Below, piece after piece: positions 26,016-33,815 of a stretch of 49,708 nucleotides of DNA. Source of the DNA: Pseudomonas capeferrum (GTDB lineage Bacteria > Pseudomonadota > Gammaproteobacteria > Pseudomonadales > Pseudomonadaceae); the NCBI RefSeq assembly GCF_013523055.1, contig NZ_JAAMQM010000034.1, positions 1 to 49,708 of the forward strand. The letters are read 5' to 3'. Under the pieces are notes generated by a model. That model saw only the letters and a list, made by a program, of their open reading frames with translations. It did no database searches and was not told the DNA's origin. The translations under genes and the position numbers were made by a program. Position 1 is the stretch's first letter. Each line of letters starts with the position of its first letter.

Positions 26016-26282
26016 CTAGGGTTGCCTAGTGTTCGGCTTGGGTTCCGGTGCCAATGCCGCGCGACGCAGTTCGCCATTGGCCGACGGCAGGTGCACCTCC
26101 GGATTGGGCATTCCGCTGGGAGACAACTCATGGGTCATCTCGAACTCGGCACGCACGGACCAGCCGCAGGCCTCCGTTGTGCATTGCAGATAGGCGATCC
26201 GCAGGAAAATGTGACGCCCCTCGCTGGTGCGGATGCGCATTCGGCTGTTGCAATGCGGACATACCAATTTGTATGTGCTCAC
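26016..26282 (-). CDS. Ogr/Delta-like zinc-finger phage transcription activator
   Basis: An 88-aa protein with the Ogr/Delta pattern: C8-x2-C11, then MRIRTS (residues 15-20), IAYLQCTTEACGW with C34 and C39, and VRAEFEMTHELSPSG. In P2-like phages Ogr turns on late (capsid, tail and lysis) operons through a four-Cys zinc finger and contact with RNA polymerase alpha. Here it sits 44 bp beyond the nuo terminator, next to a CI-like repressor. It could drive the gpL-like and holin-like genes nearby or a tail cluster elsewhere in the genome. Confidence 0.8.
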   Translation of the reverse strand: MSTYKLVCPHCNSRMRIRTSEGRHIFLRIAYLQCTTEACGWSVRAEFEMTHELSPSGMPNPEVHLPSANGELRRAALAPEPKPNTRQP

Positions 26283-26360
26283 GCGCGCCTCCCGCCTATA
26301 AACTCTCTCTTCACGTCGCTAATAGCCCCGCAACTCAGCGCTATCGAAACGGAATGGTGT

Positions 26361-26477
26361 AATCCTGTTTGGCGATCCATGTAGGATTTAATCCGTTGTC
26401 TTACAGTGTTTTTCTTCATAATCGTTCCCATACGACTAACGCTGAGTGATACTTAGTCGGTCTACTCAAAATGAGTA
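26361..26477. promoter_or_regulatory. Cluster of palindromes in the Ogr/CI divergent region (candidate operators)
   Basis: In the 240-bp AT-rich gap I see TACTCA-AAA-TGAGTA (26463-26477, perfect), CGACTAA-N13-TTAGTCG (26433-26459, perfect) and GGATT-T-AATCC (26384-26394), the last with a further AATCCT at 26361-26366. Such symmetric sites next to a CI-like gene are natural repressor operators. The nearest one ends 45 bp before the cI-like start. Confidence 0.5.
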
Positions 26478-26522
26478 TTTTACGCCTAATAAATGTATCA
26501 AAACCAGACAGGGAAATTGTTA

Positions 26523-26918
26523 ATGAGTAATCTCCTACTTGTCGCCGTCTTGAGTCGGCTGAAGCTTGTTACAGCTTCTGATACAGATGCAGCGCTTTCC
26601 AAGGCGCTTGGCGTAAGCCCTCAGACGTTGAGCAGTTGGAAAGTGCGCAACAGCATACCCTACTCATTATGCGTAGACTTGGCGGCACGACAGGGGATTT
26701 CACTCGATTGGCTTCTGATGGGCGAAGGTCCGCAGCTGCGGCAGGCCGACATCCCTGCCCAGCATCAGGCTTGGGAGCAGCAGCACCTGGCCCAGTTGCG
26801 CAGCCTGAACCCAGGCGACCTGCAAGTCATCCTCGCCAGCGTCCAGGACAAACTGCGTCTGGATCAGCTGGAGCGGCAGGTGGACGAACTCACCCGTCAC
26901 CTTGGCGCCAGCACCTAA
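26523..26918 (+). CDS. CI-like phage repressor (HTH protein)
   Basis: A 131-aa protein. The start at MSNLLLVAVLSRLK was preferred because it begins directly at the HTH domain. Residues ~15-65 match the Bacteriophage CI repressor HTH pattern (LSKALGVSPQTLSSWKVRNSIPY...GISLDWLLMGEGP). The C-terminal half is a glutamine-rich helical stretch (LDQLERQVDELTRHL), likely for oligomerisation. There is no LexA-type S24 peptidase domain, so SOS self-cleavage is not expected. It probably represses the adjacent phage-derived genes through the palindromes upstream. Its stop overlaps that of the convergent holin-like gene. Confidence 0.75.
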   Translation: MSNLLLVAVLSRLKLVTASDTDAALSKALGVSPQTLSSWKVRNSIPYSLCVDLAARQGISLDWLLMGEGPQLRQADIPAQHQAWEQQHLAQLRSLNPGDLQVILASVQDKLRLDQLERQVDELTRHLGAST

Positions 26919-27298
26919 CCGCGCCGCCAGCGTTGGAGAATGTCCCTGAGGTCCGTCGCATCGAGCCAGAGCATGACCTTGATGCTGATCGGTATCACGA
27001 CCACTGCCGCGACGAAGGCCGCCACGCCACTGGACAGAAACGGCGCAAGCGACAGCATCAGCGGCGTGAACAGATAACCCACTCCCGCAGCCAGGAACAG
27101 TGAACCCACTCGCTGCCACGCCTTGAGCTGCTGCCTGGAGCTGGTCACCAGCCAGGCCCGCAAGCGACGTCGCGAACTACTGATCAGCCAGGCGCCCAAT
27201 ATCGCGCCGAACAACGCATTGCCATCGAACCCTGCGTAATCGACCATTCCATGGACGGCAGTCAGCGCATCGGAGTTGGCAGATGTCATCGTCCTCAT
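26915..27298 (-). CDS. Phage holin-like small membrane protein
   Basis: A 127-aa protein resembling the putative phage holin family of P2-like prophages and tailocins: GALFGAILGAWLISSSRR-like segments, then KAWQRVGSLFLAAGVGYLFTPLML. Two to three hydrophobic helices occupy residues ~27-42, ~64-88 and ~90-110. The start ATG overlaps the stop of the gpL-like gene (ATGA), so the two are translationally coupled. A holin would permeabilise the inner membrane for endolysin, but no endolysin is seen nearby, so its present role is open. It ends tail-to-tail with the CI-like gene. Confidence 0.68.
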   Translation of the reverse strand: MRTMTSANSDALTAVHGMVDYAGFDGNALFGAILGAWLISSSRRRLRAWLVTSSRQQLKAWQRVGSLFLAAGVGYLFTPLMLSLAPFLSSGVAAFVAAVVVIPISIKVMLWLDATDLRDILQRWRRG

Positions 27299-27669
27299 AG
27301 CGTCTCACCTTCGGTCACCCACGCCTGTCTTTCACCCCCCAGCACGCCGCTGGACAGTGTTCGCCCGACACAGGCTTCGACTTGGCGCAGGTAGCACGTG
27401 GACAAGGCTCTTCCCTGCTCATGCCCCTCCAGATCGCTCAAGCACCGGTAGCCGCGAGCGCGCAGGCTCCTGCGCCAACAGGCAAATTCACTGGCTGCCT
27501 TTATTGCCGCGGCGCGCGCCGCCACCTCCAGTCGGGTATCGCTGACGCTGTCGTTCAGCCCAAGGCGTGCCCGCAGGCTCGACAGGTCGATGCGCGGCCA
27601 GAAAGGATCGTCACTGCTCAGGATCTTTCCGGTTGCCGAGCGAGTCGTGGTTTCGAGATTATCGTGCAT
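27295..27669 (-). CDS. P2 gpL-like head completion/stabilisation protein
   Basis: A 124-aa protein. The segment FWPRIDLSSLRARLGL...RLEVAARAAAIKAASEFACWRRSLRARGY matches the pattern I know for P2 gpL (PDIDLaaiR...RL...A...vNreLaaWR...GY), followed by YLRQVEACVGRTL. In P2, gene L works in head completion and lies just upstream of X and the holin gene Y; here it directly precedes a holin-like gene, with X missing. No other head genes are present, so it is a relic or a module kept for another purpose. Confidence 0.65.
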   Translation of the reverse strand: MHDNLETTTRSATGKILSSDDPFWPRIDLSSLRARLGLNDSVSDTRLEVAARAAAIKAASEFACWRRSLRARGYRCLSDLEGHEQGRALSTCYLRQVEACVGRTLSSGVLGGERQAWVTEGETL

Positions 27670-27704
27670 GGTATCCGTTCCTCAGGTCGTTTCCGCAAAA
27701 CCGG

Positions 27705-27953
27705 TTATTGATCACTCAACAGGCCATAGCGCAGCGCCTTGATCACGGCGGCGACACGCGTGGTCACGGCGAATTTGCGCAGAATGTTGCCAACGTGGAA
27801 ATTCACAGTGGACTCCTTGCACTCCAGAATCTGGCCGATCTCCCAAGAGGTCTTGCCATAGGCGCACCACAACAGGACCTGCTGCTCTCGAGGTGTCAGG
27901 GCGATAGGGGCATCCACGTCAGTGTTGAGGTCATGCTTAACGCTCGATGTCAT
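27705..27953 (-). CDS. LuxR-type HTH-only regulator
   Basis: An 82-aa protein that is almost entirely a GerE/LuxR DNA-binding domain: LTPREQQVLLWCAYGKTSWEIGQIL, then ESTVNFHVGNILRKFAV. The WCAYGKTSWEIG and NFHVGNI wording is typical of the quorum-sensing LuxR group, but the ~160-residue signal-binding domain is absent. No luxI is nearby. It lies 35 bp upstream of the gpL-like gene on the same strand and may drive it. It could be a free-standing activator, a competitor of full LuxR proteins or a truncated gene; its own ATG gives an intact domain. Confidence 0.75.
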   Translation of the reverse strand: MTSSVKHDLNTDVDAPIALTPREQQVLLWCAYGKTSWEIGQILECKESTVNFHVGNILRKFAVTTRVAAVIKALRYGLLSDQ

Positions 27954-28183
27954 GCTTGTTTTCCGTACCGTGGAGGGGTCAGCAAGAGCGCGGCTCTTGA
28001 TGGGTATATGAGCACCTTACGGAACAGCGCCACGCGACCTCCACCCAGGCGACCTGTAAAACGCCTTGTTACAAACCCTTCAAGCCATGCATCGCCACCT
28101 GTGCGCTTTTCATGCGTGCTCCAAACGCCAGTTCGAGCGTCTACTTGATCCACTTCGCAAGCCTTGCTCCCTGGAGTCGTTCG

Positions 28184-30277
28184 ATGCGTCCGGTTTTATC
28201 CTGCCCTACCCTTCTTGGTCTGTTGGGAATCCTTACCGCCAGCACCTCGTCACTGGCCGCCACGCCGATCGAGCTGGGTCAGGTACTGATCGAGGATCAG
28301 CGGCAGGGCGAACTTGAAGCGGCACGCGATGCTCTGCACCAGGTACCAGGCGCCAGCAACGTGGTGGACATGCAGGGAGTTGGGCAAGGACGCGTCGCCA
28401 GCAACCAGGACGTGCTGGCCTATCAGCCAGGCGTTTTTGCCCAGTCGGCCGGCAACGATGGCATCAAGCTGTCGATCCGCGGCTCGGGCATCAACCGGGC
28501 ACCGGGTGCGCATGGCTCAGGGGTCTACACGATGTTCGACGGCCTGCCGCTGACCGGCCCCGGCGGCACGCCGTACGAGCTTTTCGAACCGCTCTGGTTG
28601 AGCCGTGCCGAGGTCCTGCGCGGCGCCAACGGCTTTGACCAGGGCGCCCTGGCCCTGGGTGGCGCGATCAATTACGTGACCCATACCGGCTACGATGCCG
28701 CGCCGCTGCAGCTGCGCTACGAGATGGGCAGCCGTGGCTATGCCCGCCGCCAGATCAGTTCCGGCCAGGTACTGGGTGACCTGGATTACTATGTCGCGGC
28801 GACCGATGCCGAATACGACGGGTATCAGGAGCACAGCAGCGGCCAGGCCAAGGGGATCGCCGCGAACATCGGTTATCGCTTCAATCCCAATCTGGAGACG
28901 CGCTTCTACCTGCGCTACCGGGAGACCGACAACGACCTGGCCGGGCGCCTGACCCGGGAGCAGATCCGCCATGACCCGCGCGCCGCCAACCCGGTCTACC
29001 TGCGTCGTGACGCCAGTCGCCCGCAGCCGGGCAGCACTTGGCTGGCCAACAAGACCACTTTTTATCTGGACGATGATTCGCGCCTGGAAGCCGGACTGGT
29101 GTACCACGACTACCCGATGGACCTGCGCGAGGGCGCGAACCGGTTGAAGGTGGCTTATACCGATGTCAGCGGTACGCTCAACTACATGCGTCGTGACACG
29201 CTGTTCGGCCATCAGAGCAAGACAACGCTTGGCTGGCGCACCACCAAGCACTTGCCCAACACGGGCGCCTCCGAGTTCGTGCGTGTCCCGGAAGCGGGCA
29301 ACCGCAACCAGCCCATCGGCACCCGCACCCGTGACTTCAGCTATCAAGGGTCGGACAGCGTGGTGCACATCGGCAATGACCTGGAGCTGATCCCAGATCT
29401 GTGGCTGACCACCGGGCTGGCGATGATCTATACCCGCCGGGAAAGCGCCGTGACCTACCCACTCGGCGGCGGCAAGGTCAGCCAGCACGACTGGGACTAT
29501 GCGCCACGACTCGGCCTGCGCTACGACCTGAATCCGCAACTGCAGGTGTATGGCAACCTCAGCCGCTCGGTGGAACCGCCTCATCCGTGGTCGCTGATCT
29601 GGAGTTCGCCCGCGGTCAACGGGCTGCAGACCCAGCCCATCGAGATGCGGAACCAGACCGCCACCACTCTGGAGCTCGGTGCCCGAGGCGACGCGGCGCT
29701 AGGTCATTGGGACCTGGCCTGGTACTACTCCAGGGTACGGCATGAATTGCTGGCCGTGGAAATCGTACCGGGCAACCCAGCGGCGGAATTCAATGCCAGC
29801 GCCACCGTGCATCAGGGCATCGAGGCCGGCCTGGACAGCCTGCTCTGGGAGCGGGCCGACCTCGGCAAGCTGTCGCTACGCCAGGCCTACACCTTCAGCG
29901 ATTTCCATTATCGCGACGATGCCCAGTTTGGGAACAACCGTCTGCCGGGCATCCCCATGCACTACTACCAGGCCGAGCTGCGCTTCGACCTGCCCAACGG
30001 CCTGTATGCCGGACTCAACACCCAGATGGGGTCCAAGGTCATGGTCGACTATGCCAACAGCATGCATGCCGATCCTTATGCCCTGCTCGGCGCGCGCCTG
30101 GGCTATGACTCGCCGAAGCAGGACTGGCAGACCTGGCTCGACCTGCGCAACCTGACCAACAAGCGTTATGCCGCCACGGTGTCACCGGGCTACAACGATG
30201 CCGGGCAGGACATCGCCCGCTCCACGCCTGGCGAAGGCTTCGGCGTCTATGCCGGCGTGTCCTACAGCTTCCGTTAG
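28184..30277 (+). CDS. TonB-dependent outer-membrane receptor
   Basis: A 697-aa receptor. The start at MRPVLSCPTLLGLLG was chosen for its GGAG Shine-Dalgarno and signal peptide (cleavage near residue 25, SLAA). The plug domain spans ~45-170, with VFAQSAGNDGIKLSIRGSG, DGLPLTGPGGTPYE and LRGANGFDQGALALGGAINYVT. The beta-barrel follows, ending in YAGVSYSFR. Sequence style is FecA/siderophore-like, but the ligand cannot be named. No FecI/FecR pair or obvious Fur box is next to it. It ends tail-to-tail with the AI-2E-family gene, their stop codons overlapping, with no terminator between. Confidence 0.86.
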   Translation: MRPVLSCPTLLGLLGILTASTSSLAATPIELGQVLIEDQRQGELEAARDALHQVPGASNVVDMQGVGQGRVASNQDVLAYQPGVFAQSAGNDGIKLSIRGSGINRAPGAHGSGVYTMFDGLPLTGPGGTPYELFEPLWLSRAEVLRGANGFDQGALALGGAINYVTHTGYDAAPLQLRYEMGSRGYARRQISSGQVLGDLDYYVAATDAEYDGYQEHSSGQAKGIAANIGYRFNPNLETRFYLRYRETDNDLAGRLTREQIRHDPRAANPVYLRRDASRPQPGSTWLANKTTFYLDDDSRLEAGLVYHDYPMDLREGANRLKVAYTDVSGTLNYMRRDTLFGHQSKTTLGWRTTKHLPNTGASEFVRVPEAGNRNQPIGTRTRDFSYQGSDSVVHIGNDLELIPDLWLTTGLAMIYTRRESAVTYPLGGGKVSQHDWDYAPRLGLRYDLNPQLQVYGNLSRSVEPPHPWSLIWSSPAVNGLQTQPIEMRNQTATTLELGARGDAALGHWDLAWYYSRVRHELLAVEIVPGNPAAEFNASATVHQGIEAGLDSLLWERADLGKLSLRQAYTFSDFHYRDDAQFGNNRLPGIPMHYYQAELRFDLPNGLYAGLNTQMGSKVMVDYANSMHADPYALLGARLGYDSPKQDWQTWLDLRNLTNKRYAATVSPGYNDAGQDIARSTPGEGFGVYAGVSYSFR

Positions 30278-31338
30278 GACGGCAGCTGCACCTGCTGCTT
30301 GCTCTCGGCCAGGATCGCCCAGCTGGAAATGAACAGCGCGGCGATCAATGGCCCGATGACGAAGCCATTGAGACCGAACACGGCCAGGCCGCCCAGGGTG
30401 GATACGAGGATCAAGTAGTCGGGCATGCGGGTATCCTTGCCCACCAGGATGGGCCTGAGGACATTGTCGACCAGGCCGATCACCAGGACGCCGAAGGCCG
30501 TCAACACCACGCTCTGCCAGATCGCGCCCGTGGTAACGAAGTACACGGCCACCGGTCCCCAGACAATGCCGGCCCCCACGGCGGGCAGCAGCGAGAGAAA
30601 CGCCATCAATACCGCCCAGACCAGTGCGCTGGGAATATCCAGGACCCAGAAGATGAACCCGCCCAAGGCGCCCTGAGTGATGGCCACTACCAGGTTGCCC
30701 TTGACGGTGGCACGTACCACCCGGCTGAACTTGAGCTGCAATCGACGCTTCTGTTGCTCCGGCAGCGGTATGGCCAGGCGCACCTTGCGCGCCGTCTCGG
30801 GGCCTTCGCGCAGAAAGAAGAACAGCAGGTAAAGCATGATGCCGAAGCTCACCAGGAAATCGAACGTTCCCTGGCCGAAACTGAATGCCTGGGTGGCGAA
30901 GAACTGGCTGCCCTGCATGGCCCAGCTGGAGATCTTGTCGCGCAGACCGTCCAGATTGCCCATGCCCATGTTGTCCAGGCCGTTCTGGGCGAAGGTCGGG
31001 AGCATTTCCTTGCCCCGCTCGAGATAGCCCGCCAGGTCCAGCTGACCGCTTTCGAGACGCTGGTAGAGCATGGCGCCTTCCTGCACCAGCAGCGCACTGA
31101 TGACGATGACCGGAAGAATGGCGATCAGCAGGCAGACCAGCAGCGTGGTGCCGGCGGCCAGGTTGCGTCGGCGGCCCAGACGCACCACCAGATCGCGTTG
31201 CATCGGCGCGAACAGGATGCCCAGGATGACCGCCCAGAACACAGCCCCGTAGTACGGCAGCAGGATCCAGATGAAAGCGATGGTGACCAGCGCCAGGAGT
31301 ACAGCCAGGGCTTTGTTTTGCAGAGCGGTTTCGTTCAT
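30274..31338 (-). CDS. AI-2E family (YdiK/PerM-type) membrane transporter
   Basis: A 354-aa polytopic protein. The start at MNETALQNKALAVLLAL was chosen because GAGGAA precedes it. About eight hydrophobic segments are visible, with the family's C-terminal GPLIAALFISSW. The name comes from TqsA, which exports autoinducer-2; other members are antiporters or are uncharacterised, so the substrate is unknown. It is divergent from trhP with a 130-bp gap holding an ANR box, but the -10 spacing relative to that box favours trhP. Confidence 0.85.
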   Translation of the reverse strand: MNETALQNKALAVLLALVTIAFIWILLPYYGAVFWAVILGILFAPMQRDLVVRLGRRRNLAAGTTLLVCLLIAILPVIVISALLVQEGAMLYQRLESGQLDLAGYLERGKEMLPTFAQNGLDNMGMGNLDGLRDKISSWAMQGSQFFATQAFSFGQGTFDFLVSFGIMLYLLFFFLREGPETARKVRLAIPLPEQQKRRLQLKFSRVVRATVKGNLVVAITQGALGGFIFWVLDIPSALVWAVLMAFLSLLPAVGAGIVWGPVAVYFVTTGAIWQSVVLTAFGVLVIGLVDNVLRPILVGKDTRMPDYLILVSTLGGLAVFGLNGFVIGPLIAALFISSWAILAESKQQVQLPS

Positions 31339-31401
31339 GAAGATTCCTCGTGGGCTCAGGACCTTAGTGCGTCCGGCACAGGTAAAAGTGCCATCACTGA
31401 A

Positions 31402-31415
31402 TTGATCCGGATCAA
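31402..31415 (+). promoter_or_regulatory. Perfect ANR/FNR box with class II -10, promoter of trhP
   Basis: TTGAT-CCGG-ATCAA is a full match to the FNR/ANR consensus. Measured 41.5 bp downstream from its centre, the expected start site is ~31450, and TAGCAT (31438-31443) sits exactly at the -10 position. This is the textbook class II FNR-activated layout toward trhP. On the other strand the equivalent position (GTGCCG) does not resemble a -10. Confidence 0.7.
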
Positions 31416-31468
31416 TGTCGAACGCGCGGTTTTTTTCTAGCATCCGCGCCTTTTGCCCTGGTGCATTC

Positions 31469-32803
31469 ATGACCCCTCTCGCCAAGCCTGAACTGCTGGC
31501 TCCCGCCGGCAGCCTCAAGACCCTGCAATACGCATTCGCCTACGGTGCCGACGCGGTATATGCCGGCCAACCGCGCTACAGCCTGCGAGTGCGCAACAAC
31601 GATTTCGACCATGCCACCCTGGCGATGGGCATCGCCCAGGCCCACGCCTTGGGCAAGCGCTTCTACGTAGTCGTCAACATCGCCCCGCACAATGCCAAGC
31701 TCAAGACCTTCCTCAAGGACCTGGCGCCCGTGATCGACATGGCGCCGGACGCGTTGATCATGTCGGATCCCGGCCTGATCATGCTGGTCCGTCAGCATTT
31801 CCCGCAGATGCCGATCCACCTGTCCGTCCAGGCCAATACGGTCAACTGGGCCAGTGTCGAGTTCTGGCGCGGCCAGGGGCTGACGCGGATCATCCTGTCG
31901 CGCGAGCTGTCGCTGGAAGAGATCGAGGAGATTCGCCGGCAGGTCCCGCAAATGGAGCTGGAGGTATTCGTCCACGGTGCGCTGTGCATGGCCTACTCCG
32001 GCCGCTGCCTGCTCTCGGGCTACCTCAACCGTCGCGACGCCAACCAGGGCTCGTGCACCAACGCCTGCCGCTGGCAGTACCAGGCCAGCCCGGCCACCGA
32101 AAATGCCACGGGCGACATCGTCCAGGTAGTGGAGCCGACCCTGGGCAGCGGCGCCTCCACCGAACAGGTCTTCCTGCTCCGGGAAAGCCAGCGTCCCGAT
32201 GAGCAGATGCCTGCGTTCGAAGACGAGCACGGGACCTACATCATGAATGCCAAGGACCTGCGCGCCATCCAGCATGTCGAGCGGCTGACCCGCATGGGCG
32301 TGCACTCACTGAAAATCGAAGGCCGGACCAAGTCGCACTTCTACTGCGCCCGCGCCGTCCAGGCCTACCGCAAGGCCATCGACGACGCCGTGGCCGGAAA
32401 GGCTTTCGACCGAAGCCTGATGCGCGACCTCGAATCCCTGGCGCAGCGAGGCTATACCGAAGGCTTCCTGCGACGGCATGTCCACGATGAATACCAGAAC
32501 TACCAGCGCGGGAATTCGGTATCCGAGCGGCAGCAGTTCGTGGGCGAGCTGACGGGCGAGCGGATCGACGGCCTGGCCGAGGTCAGGGTGAAGAACCGCT
32601 TCGCCGTGGGGGACCACCTCGAGCTGATGACGCCCCAGGGCAACTATCACTTCGACCTGCACCGGTTGCGTAACCGGCACCAGCAGCCGATCCAGGTCGC
32701 GCCCGGGGATGGTCACCTGGTGTACCTGCCGATCCCCGAGCAGGTGACGCTGGACCATGGCCTGCTGATGCGGGACCTGGAAAGTCACGAGTCCGCCATC
32801 TGA
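31469..32803 (+). CDS. trhP: Peptidase-U32-family tRNA hydroxylation protein TrhP (YegQ)
   Basis: A 444-aa member of the U32 family that matches YegQ/TrhP. In E. coli, TrhP supports prephenate-dependent, oxygen-independent formation of 5-hydroxyuridine at tRNA wobble position 34; it is not a true peptidase. The conserved KPELLAPAGSLKTLQYAFAYGADAVY opens the protein. Four conserved cysteines, C173, C180, C196 and C200, are likely Fe-S ligands. The ATG at 31469 fits the domain start; its Shine-Dalgarno is weak. The promoter has a perfect ANR box, suggesting induction when oxygen is low. Confidence 0.85.
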   Translation: MTPLAKPELLAPAGSLKTLQYAFAYGADAVYAGQPRYSLRVRNNDFDHATLAMGIAQAHALGKRFYVVVNIAPHNAKLKTFLKDLAPVIDMAPDALIMSDPGLIMLVRQHFPQMPIHLSVQANTVNWASVEFWRGQGLTRIILSRELSLEEIEEIRRQVPQMELEVFVHGALCMAYSGRCLLSGYLNRRDANQGSCTNACRWQYQASPATENATGDIVQVVEPTLGSGASTEQVFLLRESQRPDEQMPAFEDEHGTYIMNAKDLRAIQHVERLTRMGVHSLKIEGRTKSHFYCARAVQAYRKAIDDAVAGKAFDRSLMRDLESLAQRGYTEGFLRRHVHDEYQNYQRGNSVSERQQFVGELTGERIDGLAEVRVKNRFAVGDHLELMTPQGNYHFDLHRLRNRHQQPIQVAPGDGHLVYLPIPEQVTLDHGLLMRDLESHESAI

Positions 32804-32863
32804 CCGGCTGCCGTCGGAGCTCGGTTGCGCTATCCTGCGCGCACCTAGCCGAGGAAATTCCAC

Positions 32864-33289
32864 ATGCGTAAGCCGATCACGACCCTTGCCCTGCTGGCCC
32901 TGGCCAGCCTGGCCCAGGCCGCCGAGACCATCGATGTCTACCGCGACCCCAATTGCGGATGCTGCAAGCAATGGATTGCCCACCTGCGCGACCATGGTTT
33001 CCAGGTGAACGATCATGTCGAGCCCAACATGAGCGCGGTCAAGCAGCGCCTGGGCGTGGCACCGCGCCTGGCCTCCTGTCATACCGGGGTGATCGACGGC
33101 AAGTTCGTCGAAGGACATGTACCTGCCGAGCAGGTCCGCCTGCTGGTCAAGCGCGACGATCTTGAGGGGGTGGCCGTGCCCGGCATGCCCATGGGCTCGC
33201 CAGGGATGGAGATGGGCGACCACAAGGATGCCTACCAGGTGATCGGCCTGACCCGCGACGGTAAGGACGAAGTGGTGGCCGAATACTGA
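32864..33289 (+). CDS. Periplasmic DUF411 metal-binding protein
   Basis: A 141-aa DUF411 protein with a signal peptide (residues 1-20, SLAQAA). A C31-x-C33-C34 motif (DPNCGCCKQW) sits in a thioredoxin-like fold, with SCHTG further on and a Met-rich tail (PGMPMGSPGMEMG). The family is associated with copper or other soft metals, but no copper operon is nearby, so the metal is unproven. The Shine-Dalgarno is GAGGAAAT. It is separated by 10 bp from the YqaA gene, likely co-transcribed. Confidence 0.82.
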   Translation: MRKPITTLALLALASLAQAAETIDVYRDPNCGCCKQWIAHLRDHGFQVNDHVEPNMSAVKQRLGVAPRLASCHTGVIDGKFVEGHVPAEQVRLLVKRDDLEGVAVPGMPMGSPGMEMGDHKDAYQVIGLTRDGKDEVVAEY

Positions 33290-33299
33290 AGCGCCGCCG

Positions 33300-33740
33300 A
33301 TGTTGAGCCTGTGGGCGCTTTTTTTCAGTGCCTTCGGCGCCGCCACCTTGTTGCCGTTGCAGTCCGAAGCCGTGCTGGCAGGTCTGTTGCTGCGCCAGCC
33401 GGAAGCCTTGTTCACGCTGCTGCTGGTAGCCACCTTGGGCAACGTACTGGGCTCGATCATCAACTGGCTGCTGGGACGCGCGCTGGAGCGATTTCGCGAG
33501 CGCCGCTGGTTCCCTTTCAGCAAAGCCCAACTGGCGCGCGCTCAGCAGCGCTACCAGCGCTGGGGTCAATGGTCGCTGCTATTGAGCTGGATGCCGGTGA
33601 TCGGTGACCCGCTGACGCTGATCGCCGGCATCCTGCGCGAGCCATTCTGGCGTTTCGTCCTGTTGGTGACCCTGGCAAAAGCTGGGCGCTACCTGGCGGT
33701 GGCATGGATTACCCTCGGCTGGTTTCAACACGGTTGGTAA
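33300..33740 (+). CDS. YqaA/DedA-like small membrane protein
   Basis: A 146-aa membrane protein with four hydrophobic segments. It has the SNARE-associated/VTT fold signature GNVLGSIINWLLGR and a conserved DPLTLIAGILREPFWRF loop, which marks the YqaA subgroup. DedA-type proteins act in lipid carrier flipping or membrane homeostasis; the role of YqaA is not known. It is 10 bp downstream of the DUF411 gene. Confidence 0.8.
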   Translation: MLSLWALFFSAFGAATLLPLQSEAVLAGLLLRQPEALFTLLLVATLGNVLGSIINWLLGRALERFRERRWFPFSKAQLARAQQRYQRWGQWSLLLSWMPVIGDPLTLIAGILREPFWRFVLLVTLAKAGRYLAVAWITLGWFQHGW

Positions 33741-33815
33741 CACCTTCCGGATTTCGGCGGCTCCATGGGCTGCTAGAGTCGCTTTTTCCTACAAGGCCTT
33801 ACATGGAGTGCCCTT

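Noticed and set aside
26016..28111. Flanking attachment-site repeats of the phage-like island
   Set aside because: I looked for a shared core near the nuo terminator and before the TonB receptor and found none convincing by eye.
27950..28153. 67-codon minus-strand frame that might be a lost signal domain of the LuxR-type protein
   Set aside because: Sequence has no resemblance to an autoinducer-binding domain and is a different frame; treated as non-coding.
32306..33523. 405-codon minus-strand frame across trhP, DUF411 and yqaA
   Set aside because: Crosses three well-supported plus-strand genes; no recognisable protein.
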